Assembly (NCBI GenBank): GCA_902768435.1
Contig: CACXLJ010000005.1
Coordinates: 41,104-105,103, forward strand
Length of the DNA: 64,000 bases
Source: an uncultured Bacteroidales bacterium
GTDB taxonomy: Bacteria; Bacteroidota; Bacteroidia; Bacteroidales; Muribaculaceae
Reading direction: 5' to 3'
Positions 1 through 8,263 of this stretch are shown piece by piece (the stretch's first letter is position 1; each line of letters starts with the position of its first letter). The notes beneath the pieces were generated by a model. It was not told the origin of the DNA. It was given only the letters and a program-made list of their open reading frames with translations, and made no database searches. Made by a program: the position numbers and the translations under genes.

Positions 1-348
1 CGTGGCATGGAGAATGCAGGTGGAGTGGGAGTCGGGCAGGAGTGTGGCTGCGGTGGCGATGCCATAGTCAATGCCCACCTGCAATGTGCAATGAGGCTTG
101 AAGTAATTGGTGATGCGAAAGAGCATCTTGGCATTCTTGCTGCTGATGACGGCCGGATGGCGCTTGTATTTCTTGACACTTGCGGCAACCAGGCTGCGCA
201 GTGACAGCAGTTCGTCGTAGGCATAGTAGGGCAGGCGTTCGCGCAACACATTGAGCACAAAATTGAACGCAAAGGGCGAGTGTATGCCGAAACCGCCGCT
301 ACGGTGGCGGCGGCTCAGTGCGGTGCGGTATCGGTGAATGCGCCCCAT
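1..348 (-). CDS. Class I SAM-dependent methyltransferase-like protein, C-terminus cut by window edge
   Basis: This reverse-strand frame is open for 116 codons from an ATG at 348 to the window edge, so the C-terminus is missing. The N-terminus carries a basic stretch followed by the motif GGFGIHSPFAFNFV. That motif is typical of a Bacteroidota family annotated as class I SAM-dependent methyltransferases. The segment VGIDYGIATAATLLP near residues 91-106 is where the family has its glycine-rich SAM-binding loop, but the loop looks degenerate here. The gene lies only 12 bp downstream of the YfhO-like gene on the same strand, which suggests co-transcription. The substrate is unknown. The family assignment rests on remembered motif similarity only. 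Confidence 0.6.
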   Translation of the reverse strand, partial: MGRIHRYRTALSRRHRSGGFGIHSPFAFNFVLNVLRERLPYYAYDELLSLRSLVAASVKKYKRHPAVISSKNAKMLFRITNYFKPHCTLQVGIDYGIATAATLLPDSHSTCILHAT

Positions 349-360
349 GGGTTGTGCGCA

Positions 361-2949
361 TTAGTTTTGTGTCTCGGGCTTAGCCTGTTTGCGACGGCGA
401 ATCAACGGCAGTGCAATGGCTGCAGCGGCGAGCAGGAAGATGGCGATGATGGCCACCTTGGCGGCGCCGTCGGAAGAGTGCACTTCGTCGGGGTCGAACG
501 AGAAGGTGATGCTATGGTCGCCGGCAGGCACCTGGATGGCACGCAGCACATAGTTGACGCGGCCAATGGGCACTTCCTTGCCATCGACGGTTGCCTTCCA
601 GCCCCAGGGGAAGTAGATCTCGCTGAAGACTGCTACTCTGTCGCCAGCGCTGTGGCTGTGGTAGGTGAGCAGGTTGGGCTTATAGGATGTCTCGAAGATG
701 GTGTCGCCAGCCTCCTTGGGCGTGGCGGTGCCCAGCTGCTTCTGGAACTTGGCCTCGGCCACGGCAACGCGTGCGGCATCGAATTTGTCGAGGAAGCGCA
801 TTTCGGCATTGGCATCTTTCACATAGGTGAGCGTGTCGATAAACCAGGCATTGCCCAATGCACCCGGGTTGGGTTGACAATGCTGGTCATCATAGATGAT
901 GTACTTGGTGTTGAGCATGTTGAACACCGACTGGTTGTCGAGGTTGAGCTGACCGTTCTTGATGAGCTGGTTCTCGATAAGGTCGTTATAGCGCGTGAGT
1001 TTGGCCGCATGGTAACCGCCCACGGTCTTGTGGAAGTAAGAAGAATTGGGCGACATGAAGCCTGGTGCGTCGAGCACGCGGTAGTTCATGGCGGTGTCTT
1101 GCAGAATGGTCTTGTCGACAGGGCGTTCTTCAAACTTCGTGGTGTTGATGTCGAGTTTGCTGATGAACGAGTTCTGATCAACATAGCGCTTGTTCACCGT
1201 GTAGAGGTCGATGAGCGCCACAGCAGCGAGGATGAGCGTAATGACCACGGGTTTGGTCTTGAACCAACCCTTGAGATAGGCGTAGATGACGCCAAAGCCC
1301 AGAATAATGAAGATGAGGCTGCGCCAAGCGTCGCTGCTCACGAGCGACATGCGGATGGCGTCGATGTTGGGCTTGAGCGACTGTGTGACTTCGGAGTTAC
1401 CCACCTGCTGGTTAATCATGTCGAGGGTCTGCTTGTCGGTGTCGCTGAAGTTGCTGAAGATGCTCGGGAACAGTGCAAACAGCAGGCAGAGCGCAGCGCA
1501 GGCACCAAACGAGATGTAGAGTGCCAGACTGTGCTTCTTGAAGAAATCTTCCTCGGTGAACATCTTGTGAACCGCCAGCACGGCGAGCAACGGAATGGTG
1601 AACTCGGCAATGACGAGGATGCTCGACACGGTGCGGAACTTGTTATAGAGCGGGAAGTGGTCGATGAAGAGGTCGCTGAACCACATCATGTTGTGTCCCC
1701 ACGAAAGCAGGATGGCGAGGATGGTGACGATGAGCAGTGCCCACTTGATGGGACCTTTGACCACAATGCATCCCAGAATGAAGAGGGCAAAGAAGAGGGC
1801 GCCCACATAGACGGGGCCGTTGGTGCCCGGCTGGTCGCCGAAGTACTGCGTGAAGAAGGCGAGTGCCTGGTCGTCGATGGGGCCGAACTTACCCTCCGAG
1901 AAGAGTTTGTTGTAGGCCTGCGTCTTGTCGAGGGTGACTCCGTTGTTCACGATTTGCGAGAGGTCGTTCTCGCTCTTGCCAGGCTTCATCGAGGCACCAC
2001 CTTTCACATTGGGCACGAGCAGGGTGAATGTCTCGTCGATGCCGTAACTCCAGTGGGTGATATATTCCTTGTCGAGTCCGTCGTTAGCGGCCTGTGCCTT
2101 TTTGTCCTTGTCGTTGAGCGTGAGTTCGGAGTGTCCGCCACGCATGGTCTCCTTGGCATATTTGGTGCTCAAATAGAGGTTGGGTGCATTGGCAACGAGT
2201 GCCAGACCACCAGCAACTGCCACAGCGGCGGTGGCAATGAGCCATTGCTTGATTTTCTTCTCTTTGAGGGCTTTGCACAGGAAGGCGATGATGAGCGCTA
2301 CGATGACAAAGCCGAAGTAGTAACTCATCTGCGGGTGGTTCCACATGAGCTGTAGCGAGCCGAAGAGAGCGGTGACGGCAGCACCTGCCAGATACTTGCC
2401 ACGGTAGCACCACACGATGCCCGCAATGGTGGGCGGCACATAGGCGAGGGCAAGCAGTTTCCAGATGTGACCGGCGCCGATGATGATGATGAAATAGGTT
2501 GAGAATGCATACCCGATAGCGCCCAGCACGGCATAGTACCACTTCATCTTGAATGCCATGAGCAGGATGAAGAAACCGAGCATGAGCATGAAGAGCCAGC
2601 TCACGGGTTCGGGAAATCCGAGAATGCGTAGCGAGTAGATGTTGTCGATCCACTTGAGCAGGTTGCTGCTGTCGTACGACGGACTGATCTGGAAGGTGGG
2701 CATACCGCCAAACAGGGCGTTGGTCCATCGTGAAACCTCGCCATTGTTTTCGGCCGAGTAGAGTTTACCCTCTTGGCCGTTGGCCATGCCTTGCATCACA
2801 TCGCCTTGCTGCATGACATCGCCGTGAACATCGTTAGGGTAGAAGTAAATCCACGAGATGGCGATAAAAATGAGAATAGAAAAGACAATACTCAATGGTT
2901 TAGAGTATTTCTTGAAAGTCGAAGCGTTATTTTCGGATTTATTATGCAT
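361..2949 (-). CDS. YfhO-family polytopic membrane protein
   Basis: A large integral membrane protein of about 862 residues. The first transmembrane helix (IVFSILIFIAISWIYFYP) is followed by an extracytoplasmic loop with the family-typical order GDVMQ...EVSRWTNALFGGMPTFQ. About a dozen further hydrophobic helices follow. A beta-rich C-terminal domain (about residues 700-830) ends in a last helix and a basic tail (IRRRKQAKPETQN). YfhO-like proteins (PF09586) resemble GT-C-type membrane glycosyltransferases and are linked to glycosylation of cell-envelope polymers, but the function here is unproven. I chose the ATG at 2949. An ATG at 2970 would add seven residues encoded by AT-rich sequence that looks like leader. 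Confidence 0.85.
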   Translation of the reverse strand: MHNKSENNASTFKKYSKPLSIVFSILIFIAISWIYFYPNDVHGDVMQQGDVMQGMANGQEGKLYSAENNGEVSRWTNALFGGMPTFQISPSYDSSNLLKWIDNIYSLRILGFPEPVSWLFMLMLGFFILLMAFKMKWYYAVLGAIGYAFSTYFIIIIGAGHIWKLLALAYVPPTIAGIVWCYRGKYLAGAAVTALFGSLQLMWNHPQMSYYFGFVIVALIIAFLCKALKEKKIKQWLIATAAVAVAGGLALVANAPNLYLSTKYAKETMRGGHSELTLNDKDKKAQAANDGLDKEYITHWSYGIDETFTLLVPNVKGGASMKPGKSENDLSQIVNNGVTLDKTQAYNKLFSEGKFGPIDDQALAFFTQYFGDQPGTNGPVYVGALFFALFILGCIVVKGPIKWALLIVTILAILLSWGHNMMWFSDLFIDHFPLYNKFRTVSSILVIAEFTIPLLAVLAVHKMFTEEDFFKKHSLALYISFGACAALCLLFALFPSIFSNFSDTDKQTLDMINQQVGNSEVTQSLKPNIDAIRMSLVSSDAWRSLIFIILGFGVIYAYLKGWFKTKPVVITLILAAVALIDLYTVNKRYVDQNSFISKLDINTTKFEERPVDKTILQDTAMNYRVLDAPGFMSPNSSYFHKTVGGYHAAKLTRYNDLIENQLIKNGQLNLDNQSVFNMLNTKYIIYDDQHCQPNPGALGNAWFIDTLTYVKDANAEMRFLDKFDAARVAVAEAKFQKQLGTATPKEAGDTIFETSYKPNLLTYHSHSAGDRVAVFSEIYFPWGWKATVDGKEVPIGRVNYVLRAIQVPAGDHSITFSFDPDEVHSSDGAAKVAIIAIFLLAAAAIALPLIRRRKQAKPETQN

Positions 2950-3064
2950 AGTAAATAAGTTTTTTAGCAATTTAGGGTGTAAAATTACACAAAAATCAAC
3001 AAATAATGCTTAGATTTGCTCAAGAAAAGCATTTTAGGCATGTCGTTGCTCTAAAAAATGGCCC

Positions 3065-3988
3065 ATGAGTGCGAAGGCAAAGATAAATGACATACAGGAA
3101 GTGATGGACCGCTTCACGGTGCACCTCACAGTGGAGAAGGGTCTCTCGGCAAACACCGCCGAGGGTTATGTCGACGATGTGCAGAAACTCATCGCCTACC
3201 TGAACACTGTGGGCATGGGCGTTGAAAACGCGACTGCCGACAACCTAGAGAACTTTGTGTGCACACTGCACGATGTGGGCATACAGCCGCGTTCGCAGGC
3301 ACGCATCGTTTCGGGCATCAAGAGTTTTTACCGCTATCTGAAGCTGGAGGGCTATGTCGAGAAGAATCCCACATCGATGCTCACTCGGCCTAAGATTGGC
3401 CGCCACCTGCCCGATGTGCTCACCATAGGCGAAATCGACCGCATGATTGCGTGCATCGACATGAGCAAGCCCGAGGGCATCAGGAACCGTGCCATTGTGG
3501 AGACACTCTACGGCTGCGGGCTGCGTGTGTCGGAGCTGGTGGACCTGCGCTTGAGTGATGTGTACGACGACGAGGAATATGTGATTGTGCACGGCAAGGG
3601 CGACAAGCAGCGGCTGGTGCCCATCTCGCCCGTGGCACTGGAACTGATTTCCAATTATGTGGACCAGGTGCGCTCCATGCTCACTGTGAAGCGCGGAAGC
3701 GAAGATGTGCTGTTCCTGAACCGGCGGGGTGGCAAGATGTCGCGTGTCATGATTTTCTACATCGTGAAAGAACTGTGCGAACTGGCAGGAATACGCAAAC
3801 AGGTGAGCCCGCACACGCTGCGGCACTCCTTTGCCACGCACCTGCTCGAGGGTGGTGCCAACCTACGCGCCATTCAGCAGATGCTGGGTCATGAGAGCAT
3901 CACCACCACCGAGATTTATGTGCACATCGACCGCACGATGTTGCGCGACGAGATTCTCGCCCACCACCCCCGCAACCAGCGTGGTTAA
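3065..3988 (+). CDS. xerD: Site-specific tyrosine recombinase XerD
   Basis: The protein has 307 residues, the usual length for XerC/D. It has an N-terminal SAM-like core-binding domain (about 10-95) and a C-terminal catalytic domain (about 115-300). All catalytic residues are visible: Arg154 (in GCGLRVSEL), Lys178 (HGKGDK), His250 and Arg253 (SPHTLRHSF), His276 (LGHES) and nucleophile Tyr285 (EIYVH). XerD works with XerC at dif to resolve chromosome dimers. It stands alone, divergent from the YfhO-like gene and followed by a simple repeat and a terminator. No att site or integrated element is next to it, so a housekeeping role is more likely than that of an element-borne integrase. Confidence 0.93.
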   Translation: MSAKAKINDIQEVMDRFTVHLTVEKGLSANTAEGYVDDVQKLIAYLNTVGMGVENATADNLENFVCTLHDVGIQPRSQARIVSGIKSFYRYLKLEGYVEKNPTSMLTRPKIGRHLPDVLTIGEIDRMIACIDMSKPEGIRNRAIVETLYGCGLRVSELVDLRLSDVYDDEEYVIVHGKGDKQRLVPISPVALELISNYVDQVRSMLTVKRGSEDVLFLNRRGGKMSRVMIFYIVKELCELAGIRKQVSPHTLRHSFATHLLEGGANLRAIQQMLGHESITTTEIYVHIDRTMLRDEILAHHPRNQRG

Positions 3989-4029
3989 AGGTTTAGTGTT
4001 GAGGGTTTAGTGTTTAGAGTTTAGAGTGA
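3989..4029. repeat. Short decaying simple repeat after xerD (GTTTAG-based)
   Basis: The unit GGTTTAGTGTT occurs twice and then degenerates into TTTAGAG copies, beginning directly after the xerD stop codon. It has no coding potential. It is one of several tracts of this kind in the window. Confidence 0.7.
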
Positions 4030-4031
4030 TG

Positions 4032-4056
4032 ATTGCACTGTGATAGTGCAATTTTG
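4032..4056 (+). terminator. Rho-independent terminator-like hairpin for xerD
   Basis: An 8-bp perfect stem (ATTGCACT/AGTGCAAT) with a 5-nt loop is followed by TTTTG. Confidence 0.65.
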
Positions 4057-4111
4057 GGGAATTGGGCAGTTTTTTGTGTCTACTATTTGGTGTCGAATAG
4101 CCACACCTGGT

Positions 4112-4738
4112 TTAGGGTTGGGGCAGGAGGTTGTGGGCATTGGCGGTGACGGTAGTGATGAGGTGCTGGGTGGGGATGCCGCGGGCTTGGGCGATGGCTT
4201 GGGCTACCTGATGGATGGCGGTGGCGGTGTTGTCGTCGGTCTCGATGAGCAGGCGGTCGAGAGGTGTGGCTGCCACGGTGGCGGGGTTGAAGCGGGGCCC
4301 GAAAGAGAGATAGAAACCGGCATCGATGAGTGGCTGTGCCACGCGTGGGTTGCCTCGCATGCCGTGAATGACCCACGGCACCGCGCGTTGTGACTCACGC
4401 CACGCCTTGAGCACTTGTTGCGAGGTCCTGACCATGTGTATGATGAGAGGTTTGCCGAGTTGCTCGGCCAGCGTGATGTGCTCCTGGAATAGCGATTGCT
4501 GGATGGGGAGCGGAGCGCCACGCAGGGCGTCGAGCCCGGTCTCGCCAATGGCAGCCACCTGCGGGTGGCGGACTGCAGTGTGCAGGGCGTCGAGCATGGC
4601 GGGTGTGACCTGCTGACTGCGCCAAGGGTGGATGCCCACCGAGTAGCGTTTGCCCTGTTGCGGGTCAAACTCCTGTGGCATGACGCTGATGATGGCCTCG
4701 GTGGCCTGCTGGTTGTGAGTGTGGAAATCGAGAATCAT
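4112..4738 (-). CDS. TatD-family metal-dependent hydrolase
   Basis: The protein has 208 residues and starts MILDFHTH, the N-terminal metal-binding HxH of TatD-like amidohydrolase-fold enzymes. Later family motifs are GIHPW, IGETGLD, the helix with [33 protein letters not shown] and LLIETDDN. TatD enzymes are metal-dependent nucleases or phosphoesterases. It is shorter than the usual 255-265 residues, which is common for Bacteroidales members. I chose the ATG at 4738 because it overlaps the yidD stop by 4 bp (ATGA), so the longer upstream reading frame only shadows rnpA and yidD. It is the last gene of a tightly overlapped rnpA-yidD-tatD cluster. Confidence 0.85.
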   Translation of the reverse strand: MILDFHTHNQQATEAIISVMPQEFDPQQGKRYSVGIHPWRSQQVTPAMLDALHTAVRHPQVAAIGETGLDALRGAPLPIQQSLFQEHITLAEQLGKPLIIHMVRTSQQVLKAWRESQRAVPWVIHGMRGNPRVAQPLIDAGFYLSFGPRFNPATVAATPLDRLLIETDDNTATAIHQVAQAIAQARGIPTQHLITTVTANAHNLLPQP

Positions 4739-4998
4739 GGCACTGGATCGTAGCCGCTGCCTCCCCATGGGTGACAGCGAAGAATGCGTTTCACGGCCAG
4801 CCAGAAGCCCTTGAAGGGGCCGTGCTTGCGAATGGCCTCGACGGCATAGTGGCTGCAAGTGGGCTGAAAGCGGCACATGGGCGGGGTGAAGGGCGAGATG
4901 CACTTCTGATAAAACTTGATGGGGAGAATGAGAATCCACCCGAGAGCCTTGCCCACATATCGGAGGCCGGTTTTCAGTATTTGGACCACCCTGCTCAT
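4735..4998 (-). CDS. yidD: Membrane protein insertion efficiency factor YidD
   Basis: A small protein of 87 residues with the complete family signature: a hydrophobic or amphipathic N-terminus ([13 protein letters not shown]), then [30 protein letters not shown] and a C-terminal [12 protein letters not shown]. YidD assists YidC-dependent insertion of inner-membrane proteins. Its ATG at 4998 overlaps the rnpA stop by 4 bp, and its stop overlaps the tatD start by 4 bp, which suggests translational coupling across all three genes. The rnpA-yidD order is conserved in many bacteria. Confidence 0.95.
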   Translation of the reverse strand: MSRVVQILKTGLRYVGKALGWILILPIKFYQKCISPFTPPMCRFQPTCSHYAVEAIRKHGPFKGFWLAVKRILRCHPWGGSGYDPVP

Positions 4999-5387
4999 GA
5001 TCGTTGGGCATCGTTGGCCATCTTGTCGAGCAGTTGGCACAGGCAGGTGCTGATGGTAGCGAAATCGGCCGGTTGATTGGAGAGGTACACCAAGGCGATG
5101 TCGGCAGTTTTGCCGCTGGCCTCGAGGGCGGGGAACAGGCGGTGGCGGTTGAGGCGATAGGCCTCACGAATGCGTCGGCGCATGAGCACACGGCCCACAG
5201 CGTGGCGAATCTTCTTCTTGGGCACGGTGATCATGAAGCGTGCTTGCGGTTCGCCGGGATTGGCTGGCTGCAGGTGGTAGACGGCTCGCAGCGGATAGGC
5301 AATAGCCGAGTGGCCCTTGCTGAAAAGGGCGTCGATGGCCTTGCTGCTGCACAGGCGCTGATTCTTGGGAAGAGCGAGCGGCTTCAT
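4995..5387 (-). CDS. rnpA: Ribonuclease P protein component
   Basis: The protein has 130 residues and is basic. The start [20 protein letters not shown] matches the RnpA N-terminus. The central RNA-binding signature is present as [20 protein letters not shown] followed by RRIREAYR. RnpA binds the RNase P RNA and aids 5' maturation of pre-tRNAs. It is the first gene of the overlapping rnpA-yidD-tatD run. A strong terminator for the upstream hemD gene lies between hemD and rnpA, so rnpA probably has its own promoter. rpmH is not adjacent, unlike in many other phyla. Confidence 0.93.
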   Translation of the reverse strand: MKPLALPKNQRLCSSKAIDALFSKGHSAIAYPLRAVYHLQPANPGEPQARFMITVPKKKIRHAVGRVLMRRRIREAYRLNRHRLFPALEASGKTADIALVYLSNQPADFATISTCLCQLLDKMANDAQRS

Positions 5388-5446
5388 GCGTTTTGTTGCT
5401 TAGAATGCACAAAGTTACAAAAAAATGGTCATGATGTGCAAAAATG

Positions 5447-5488
5447 GGTAATAAAACACAAGGTTCTGTCAGCGAGCAGAACCTTGTG
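5447..5488 (-). terminator. Strong rho-independent terminator for the hemD-like gene
   Basis: A perfect 12-bp stem (CACAAGGTTCTG at 5457-5468 with CAGAACCTTGTG at 5477-5488) has an 8-nt loop. It is followed on the reverse strand by TTTTATTACC. Confidence 0.88.
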
Positions 5489-5516
5489 GAAGGTATCAGA
5501 AGGAAAAATATACTTC

Positions 5517-6617
5517 TTACTTCTGGGCGGCCTTCTTGGCGGCGCGTGTAGCGGCGGCCTTCTTGGCAGCCTCGCTGCGCTTGCGCGCTTTCTCGGCCTC
5601 GATGGCACGCTTTGCGGCGCGTGTGGCGGCAGCCTTCTTGGCGGCCTCGCTGCGCTTGCGTGCTTTCTCTTCGGCAGCACGGCGCTCGGCCTCGGCCTTC
5701 TCGGCGGCAATGCGCTCGGCCTCGGCACGCTTGGCAGCACGGGTGGCAGCGGCCTTCTTGGCGGCCTCGCTGCGGCGTTTAGCTATTTGTGCCTCGGTGA
5801 GTTTCTTGGCAGCCTTCTTGGCGGGCGAAGTTTTCTTGGCGGGCTTCTTGGTGTCGGCTGTGAGTTGCCTCATCTCTTCGCGCTGCACCTTGGCAAGATA
5901 CATGTCGATAGCGGCAGGCATCGATGGCGCCTTGGGCGATGTGGTGATGTCGAGCCTGAAACCGTGGCTCTTGATTTCCTCCACCGTCTTGGGTCCCATT
6001 CCGCCCAGCGCGATGTCGCCCTGCACAAAGTCGGGGAAGTTCGACATCAGGGCCCTGATGCCCGAGGGAGTGAAGAGGATGATCATGTCGTAGTCGAAGG
6101 GTTCACCTGGCTGGAAATCGTTGCTCACGGTGCGGTACATGATGGCCGGCGTGTACTTGATTTGGTGCTCATCGATGAGCGAGGCCTTGGTGTCGTGCAC
6201 ATCGCTCATGGGGAAGATGAATTTCTCCTTCTTGTGCTTCTCGATGAGGGTGATGAGTTCTTCGACTTTGCCGTTTTCGCTATAGAATATTTTGCGTTTG
6301 CGGTACTGGATGTACTTTTGCAGATAATGTGCTACGGTCTGGCTCAGGCAGAAGTACTTCATAGTGTCGGGCACATCGAAGCGCAGTTCCTTAGCAAGAC
6401 GGAAGTAGTGGTCCACCGCTGTTCGAGCAGTGAATATGACAGCAGTAAAATCGGCAGGATTCACCTTGAATTTTCGGAATTCCTTAGACGAAAGTCCTTC
6501 AACTTTGATGAAAGGACGGAAAACAACAGTCACCCCGTATTTGCTTTCGAGGTCGTAGTAGGGCGACTTTTCAGAGGTCGGTTTGGGTTGGGAAACCAGA
6601 ATTTTGCTTATTTTCAC
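5517..6617 (-). CDS. hemD: Uroporphyrinogen-III synthase-like protein with Lys/Ala-rich histone-like tail
   Basis: Residues 1-247 form a HemD-type core. It starts KISKILVSQPKP and has VIFTARTAVDHYF, IFPMSDVHD, MIILFTPSGIRALM and GGMGPKTVEEIKSHGF. The family cyclises hydroxymethylbilane in tetrapyrrole synthesis. Residues 248-366 are an extra low-complexity tail rich in Lys, Ala, Arg and Glu, containing three copies of RSEAAKKAAATRAAKRA (282-298, 322-338, 347-363). The tail resembles histone H1 or bacterial Lys/Ala-rich DNA-binding tails. It follows the DUF4271 gene by 12 bp, a neighbourhood known in Bacteroidota. Tetrapyrrole synthesis by this protein is an inference, since no other heme genes are nearby. 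Confidence 0.82.
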   Translation of the reverse strand: MKISKILVSQPKPTSEKSPYYDLESKYGVTVVFRPFIKVEGLSSKEFRKFKVNPADFTAVIFTARTAVDHYFRLAKELRFDVPDTMKYFCLSQTVAHYLQKYIQYRKRKIFYSENGKVEELITLIEKHKKEKFIFPMSDVHDTKASLIDEHQIKYTPAIMYRTVSNDFQPGEPFDYDMIILFTPSGIRALMSNFPDFVQGDIALGGMGPKTVEEIKSHGFRLDITTSPKAPSMPAAIDMYLAKVQREEMRQLTADTKKPAKKTSPAKKAAKKLTEAQIAKRRSEAAKKAAATRAAKRAEAERIAAEKAEAERRAAEEKARKRSEAAKKAAATRAAKRAIEAEKARKRSEAAKKAAATRAAKKAAQK

Positions 6618-6629
6618 GCTTTACTATAG

Positions 6630-7508
6630 TTAGATAATATCTTGTAAAATAGTACATAAGAAAATTGTACCGACACAAAACAGGATGGGGGGTACAATTT
6701 CGGCGCTGCAAAGGTACAAAATAAAATAAATAGTAGATGACAAATTGTTGAAAAAAATTCTAAAACCTTTGCAAATAAACACGATGCGCGCCGAAAAATA
6801 TAGTAAAACTGCCAAGATGAGCATAAAATTGACAGTGTTATCAAACACGAGCATGATGCAGACGATGGGAAACAGCAGCAGACCGAGCAGCGATTGCGAC
6901 GCCTTGAATCCGTTGAGCCAAAGGGTGGTGTTGACCTTGTCGCTGAAAACATATCCCAGCAACTTGAACAGGACAATCTGCAGCAGGTAGAAGAGCAGCG
7001 CCAGCCCCGAGAAGATGCCAATGTGCAGGAACACATGCTGGTGCATGAAGGGCGAGAGACTGGGCTGCCAGCGGCTCACTGCAAAGAAGATGGTGATGCC
7101 CATCATGATGCATGTGTTGAAGATGAGTGCGCTCATCATGCGGGTCTCGTTCAGGGTGTGGTCGTAGAACACATTCTCGCGCTTGCGCGTGGAGAACATG
7201 TTGTGGAAGAAGTGCTCAATGTACTTGTAGCCCGACTTGTAGCTAACCGTGATGAGAAAGGCGCTGAGCAGCATGAGCCCCATGGTGCCGGTGCTGCGCA
7301 AGGGCGACTCGACATTGGGCTTGCTGGCTTGTTGCTCGGGCATGGGCATGACGGGCAATGAGTTGAGCGCGTTGCTGTGCAGCGTGTCGATGCCAGCGTG
7401 TTGCGTGGGGAACGCGTCGGCATATTGCGGTGCATAGTAGGCATTGGCCGAGTCGGTTGTGGTCGAGTCGACGGGTGCTGGCTGGCTATGTGGTGCTGCG
7501 TTTGGCAT
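6630..7508 (-). CDS. DUF4271 domain membrane protein
   Basis: The protein has 292 residues. The N-terminal 70 residues are Pro/Ser/Gln-rich and probably disordered. About seven hydrophobic segments follow (TMGLMLLSAFLITVSYKSG, ALIFNTCIMMGITIFF, LHIGIFSGLALLFYLLQIV and others). It ends with ILYLCSAEIVPP, the typical DUF4271 end motif. DUF4271 proteins are Bacteroidota-specific inner-membrane proteins of unknown function that commonly sit just upstream of hemD, as here. It lies between the LOG gene (12 bp upstream) and hemD (12 bp downstream), consistent with one operon. A TACCTTTG promoter-like box (6709-6716, reverse strand) lies within its last codons and might give hemD its own start. Confidence 0.75.
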   Translation of the reverse strand: MPNAAPHSQPAPVDSTTTDSANAYYAPQYADAFPTQHAGIDTLHSNALNSLPVMPMPEQQASKPNVESPLRSTGTMGLMLLSAFLITVSYKSGYKYIEHFFHNMFSTRKRENVFYDHTLNETRMMSALIFNTCIMMGITIFFAVSRWQPSLSPFMHQHVFLHIGIFSGLALLFYLLQIVLFKLLGYVFSDKVNTTLWLNGFKASQSLLGLLLFPIVCIMLVFDNTVNFMLILAVLLYFSARIVFICKGFRIFFNNLSSTIYFILYLCSAEIVPPILFCVGTIFLCTILQDII

Positions 7509-7520
7509 AGTGTGTGAGTG

Positions 7521-8135
7521 CTAATACTTGTTTTCGGCTGGACCAACTCCCTGCGTCATGGCATCCTCGATGCAGCTGATGACATCGGCGGGGTTGTCGA
7601 CGACATTCCACAGCGAGCCGTGTGACAGCTTCATGAAACCCTCTTTGATGGCCTGCTCCACCATGTGGATGAGCGGGTAGTAGTAGTTGCGCGTGTTGAG
7701 CACCACGAGGGGCTTGGCGTGCAGGTTGAGCTGCCGCCAGGTGAAGATTTCGAGCAGTTCCTCGAGGGTGCCGCAGCCGCCGGGGAGCGCCACAAAGGCA
7801 TCGGCGAGGTTGGCAAGCGTCTGCTTGCGCTCGTGCATGTCGGGGGTGATGATGGTTGAGGAGAGGCGGTCGTATTGCCAGTTGTTGTCGACCATGAATT
7901 TGGGGATAACGCCAATGGCAGTGCCGCCGCTGTCGAGCGTGCCGTCGCTCACGGCGCGCATGAGGCCCTCGCGGCCAGCCCCGTTGAGGCAGGTCCAACC
8001 TTTTTGCCCAATGAGCGAGCCCAGTTCGTAGGCCTGCTGGGCGAAGTCGGGGTGTATGTTGCCGCTCGAAGCGCCAAAGACGCACACCTTGAGCGCATCG
8101 TCGTCGGGAATCATATAGTCGATATCATCGTTCAT
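7521..8135 (-). CDS. LOG-family protein (nucleoside monophosphate phosphoribohydrolase)
   Basis: The protein has 204 residues with a Rossmann-like fold. The LOG signature PGGCGTLEE is at residues 118-126, and the partner motif MHERK at 100-104. LOG (Lonely guy, TIGR00730) enzymes cleave the N-glycosidic bond of nucleoside 5'-monophosphates, including cytokinin ribotides in plants. The substrate in gut bacteria is unclear. The first glycine motif is NGAGREGLMR instead of the common GGGxxGLMG. It is the first gene of a LOG-DUF4271-hemD run. A TAACTTTG promoter box at 8148-8141 sits almost on the start codon, so the transcript may be leaderless. Confidence 0.88.
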   Translation of the reverse strand: MNDDIDYMIPDDDALKVCVFGASSGNIHPDFAQQAYELGSLIGQKGWTCLNGAGREGLMRAVSDGTLDSGGTAIGVIPKFMVDNNWQYDRLSSTIITPDMHERKQTLANLADAFVALPGGCGTLEELLEIFTWRQLNLHAKPLVVLNTRNYYYPLIHMVEQAIKEGFMKLSHGSLWNVVDNPADVISCIEDAMTQGVGPAENKY

Positions 8136-8140
8136 GGGTG

Positions 8141-8148
8141 CAAAGTTA
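8141..8148 (-). promoter_or_regulatory. Bacteroidota -7 promoter element for the LOG operon
   Basis: TAACTTTG on the reverse strand matches TAnnTTTG. It lies only 6 bp from the ATG at 8135, implying a transcript start at or beside the start codon. No clear -33 TTTG is seen. Confidence 0.55.
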
Positions 8149-8185
8149 CGATTTTGTTTTGGATTATATATAAAAAGGTGGTGAT

Positions 8186-8222
8186 GAAAAAGAGGGTGGG
8201 CCCGAAACGGGGTCCACCCTCT
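8186..8222 (-). terminator. Terminator of the susCD operon
   Basis: The stem AGAGGGTGG/CCACCCTCT has further inner pairing (CCC/GGG) and is followed on the reverse strand by TTTTTC. Confidence 0.8.
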
Positions 8223-8263
8223 AATGAAATGTTATTTATAGATTATAGTAGATCTCAGGAGTT

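Noticed and set aside
280..2355. Long forward-strand open frame of 691 codons opposite the YfhO-like gene
   Set aside because: It mirrors the codon bias of the reverse-strand gene (His/Val/Gly-rich, no domains). The same effect explains many long antisense frames, for example opposite frdA, metG, glgB, purD and metK.
3065..3988. Integrase of a mobile element
   Set aside because: Length and motifs fit housekeeping XerD, and no cargo or att repeats flank it.
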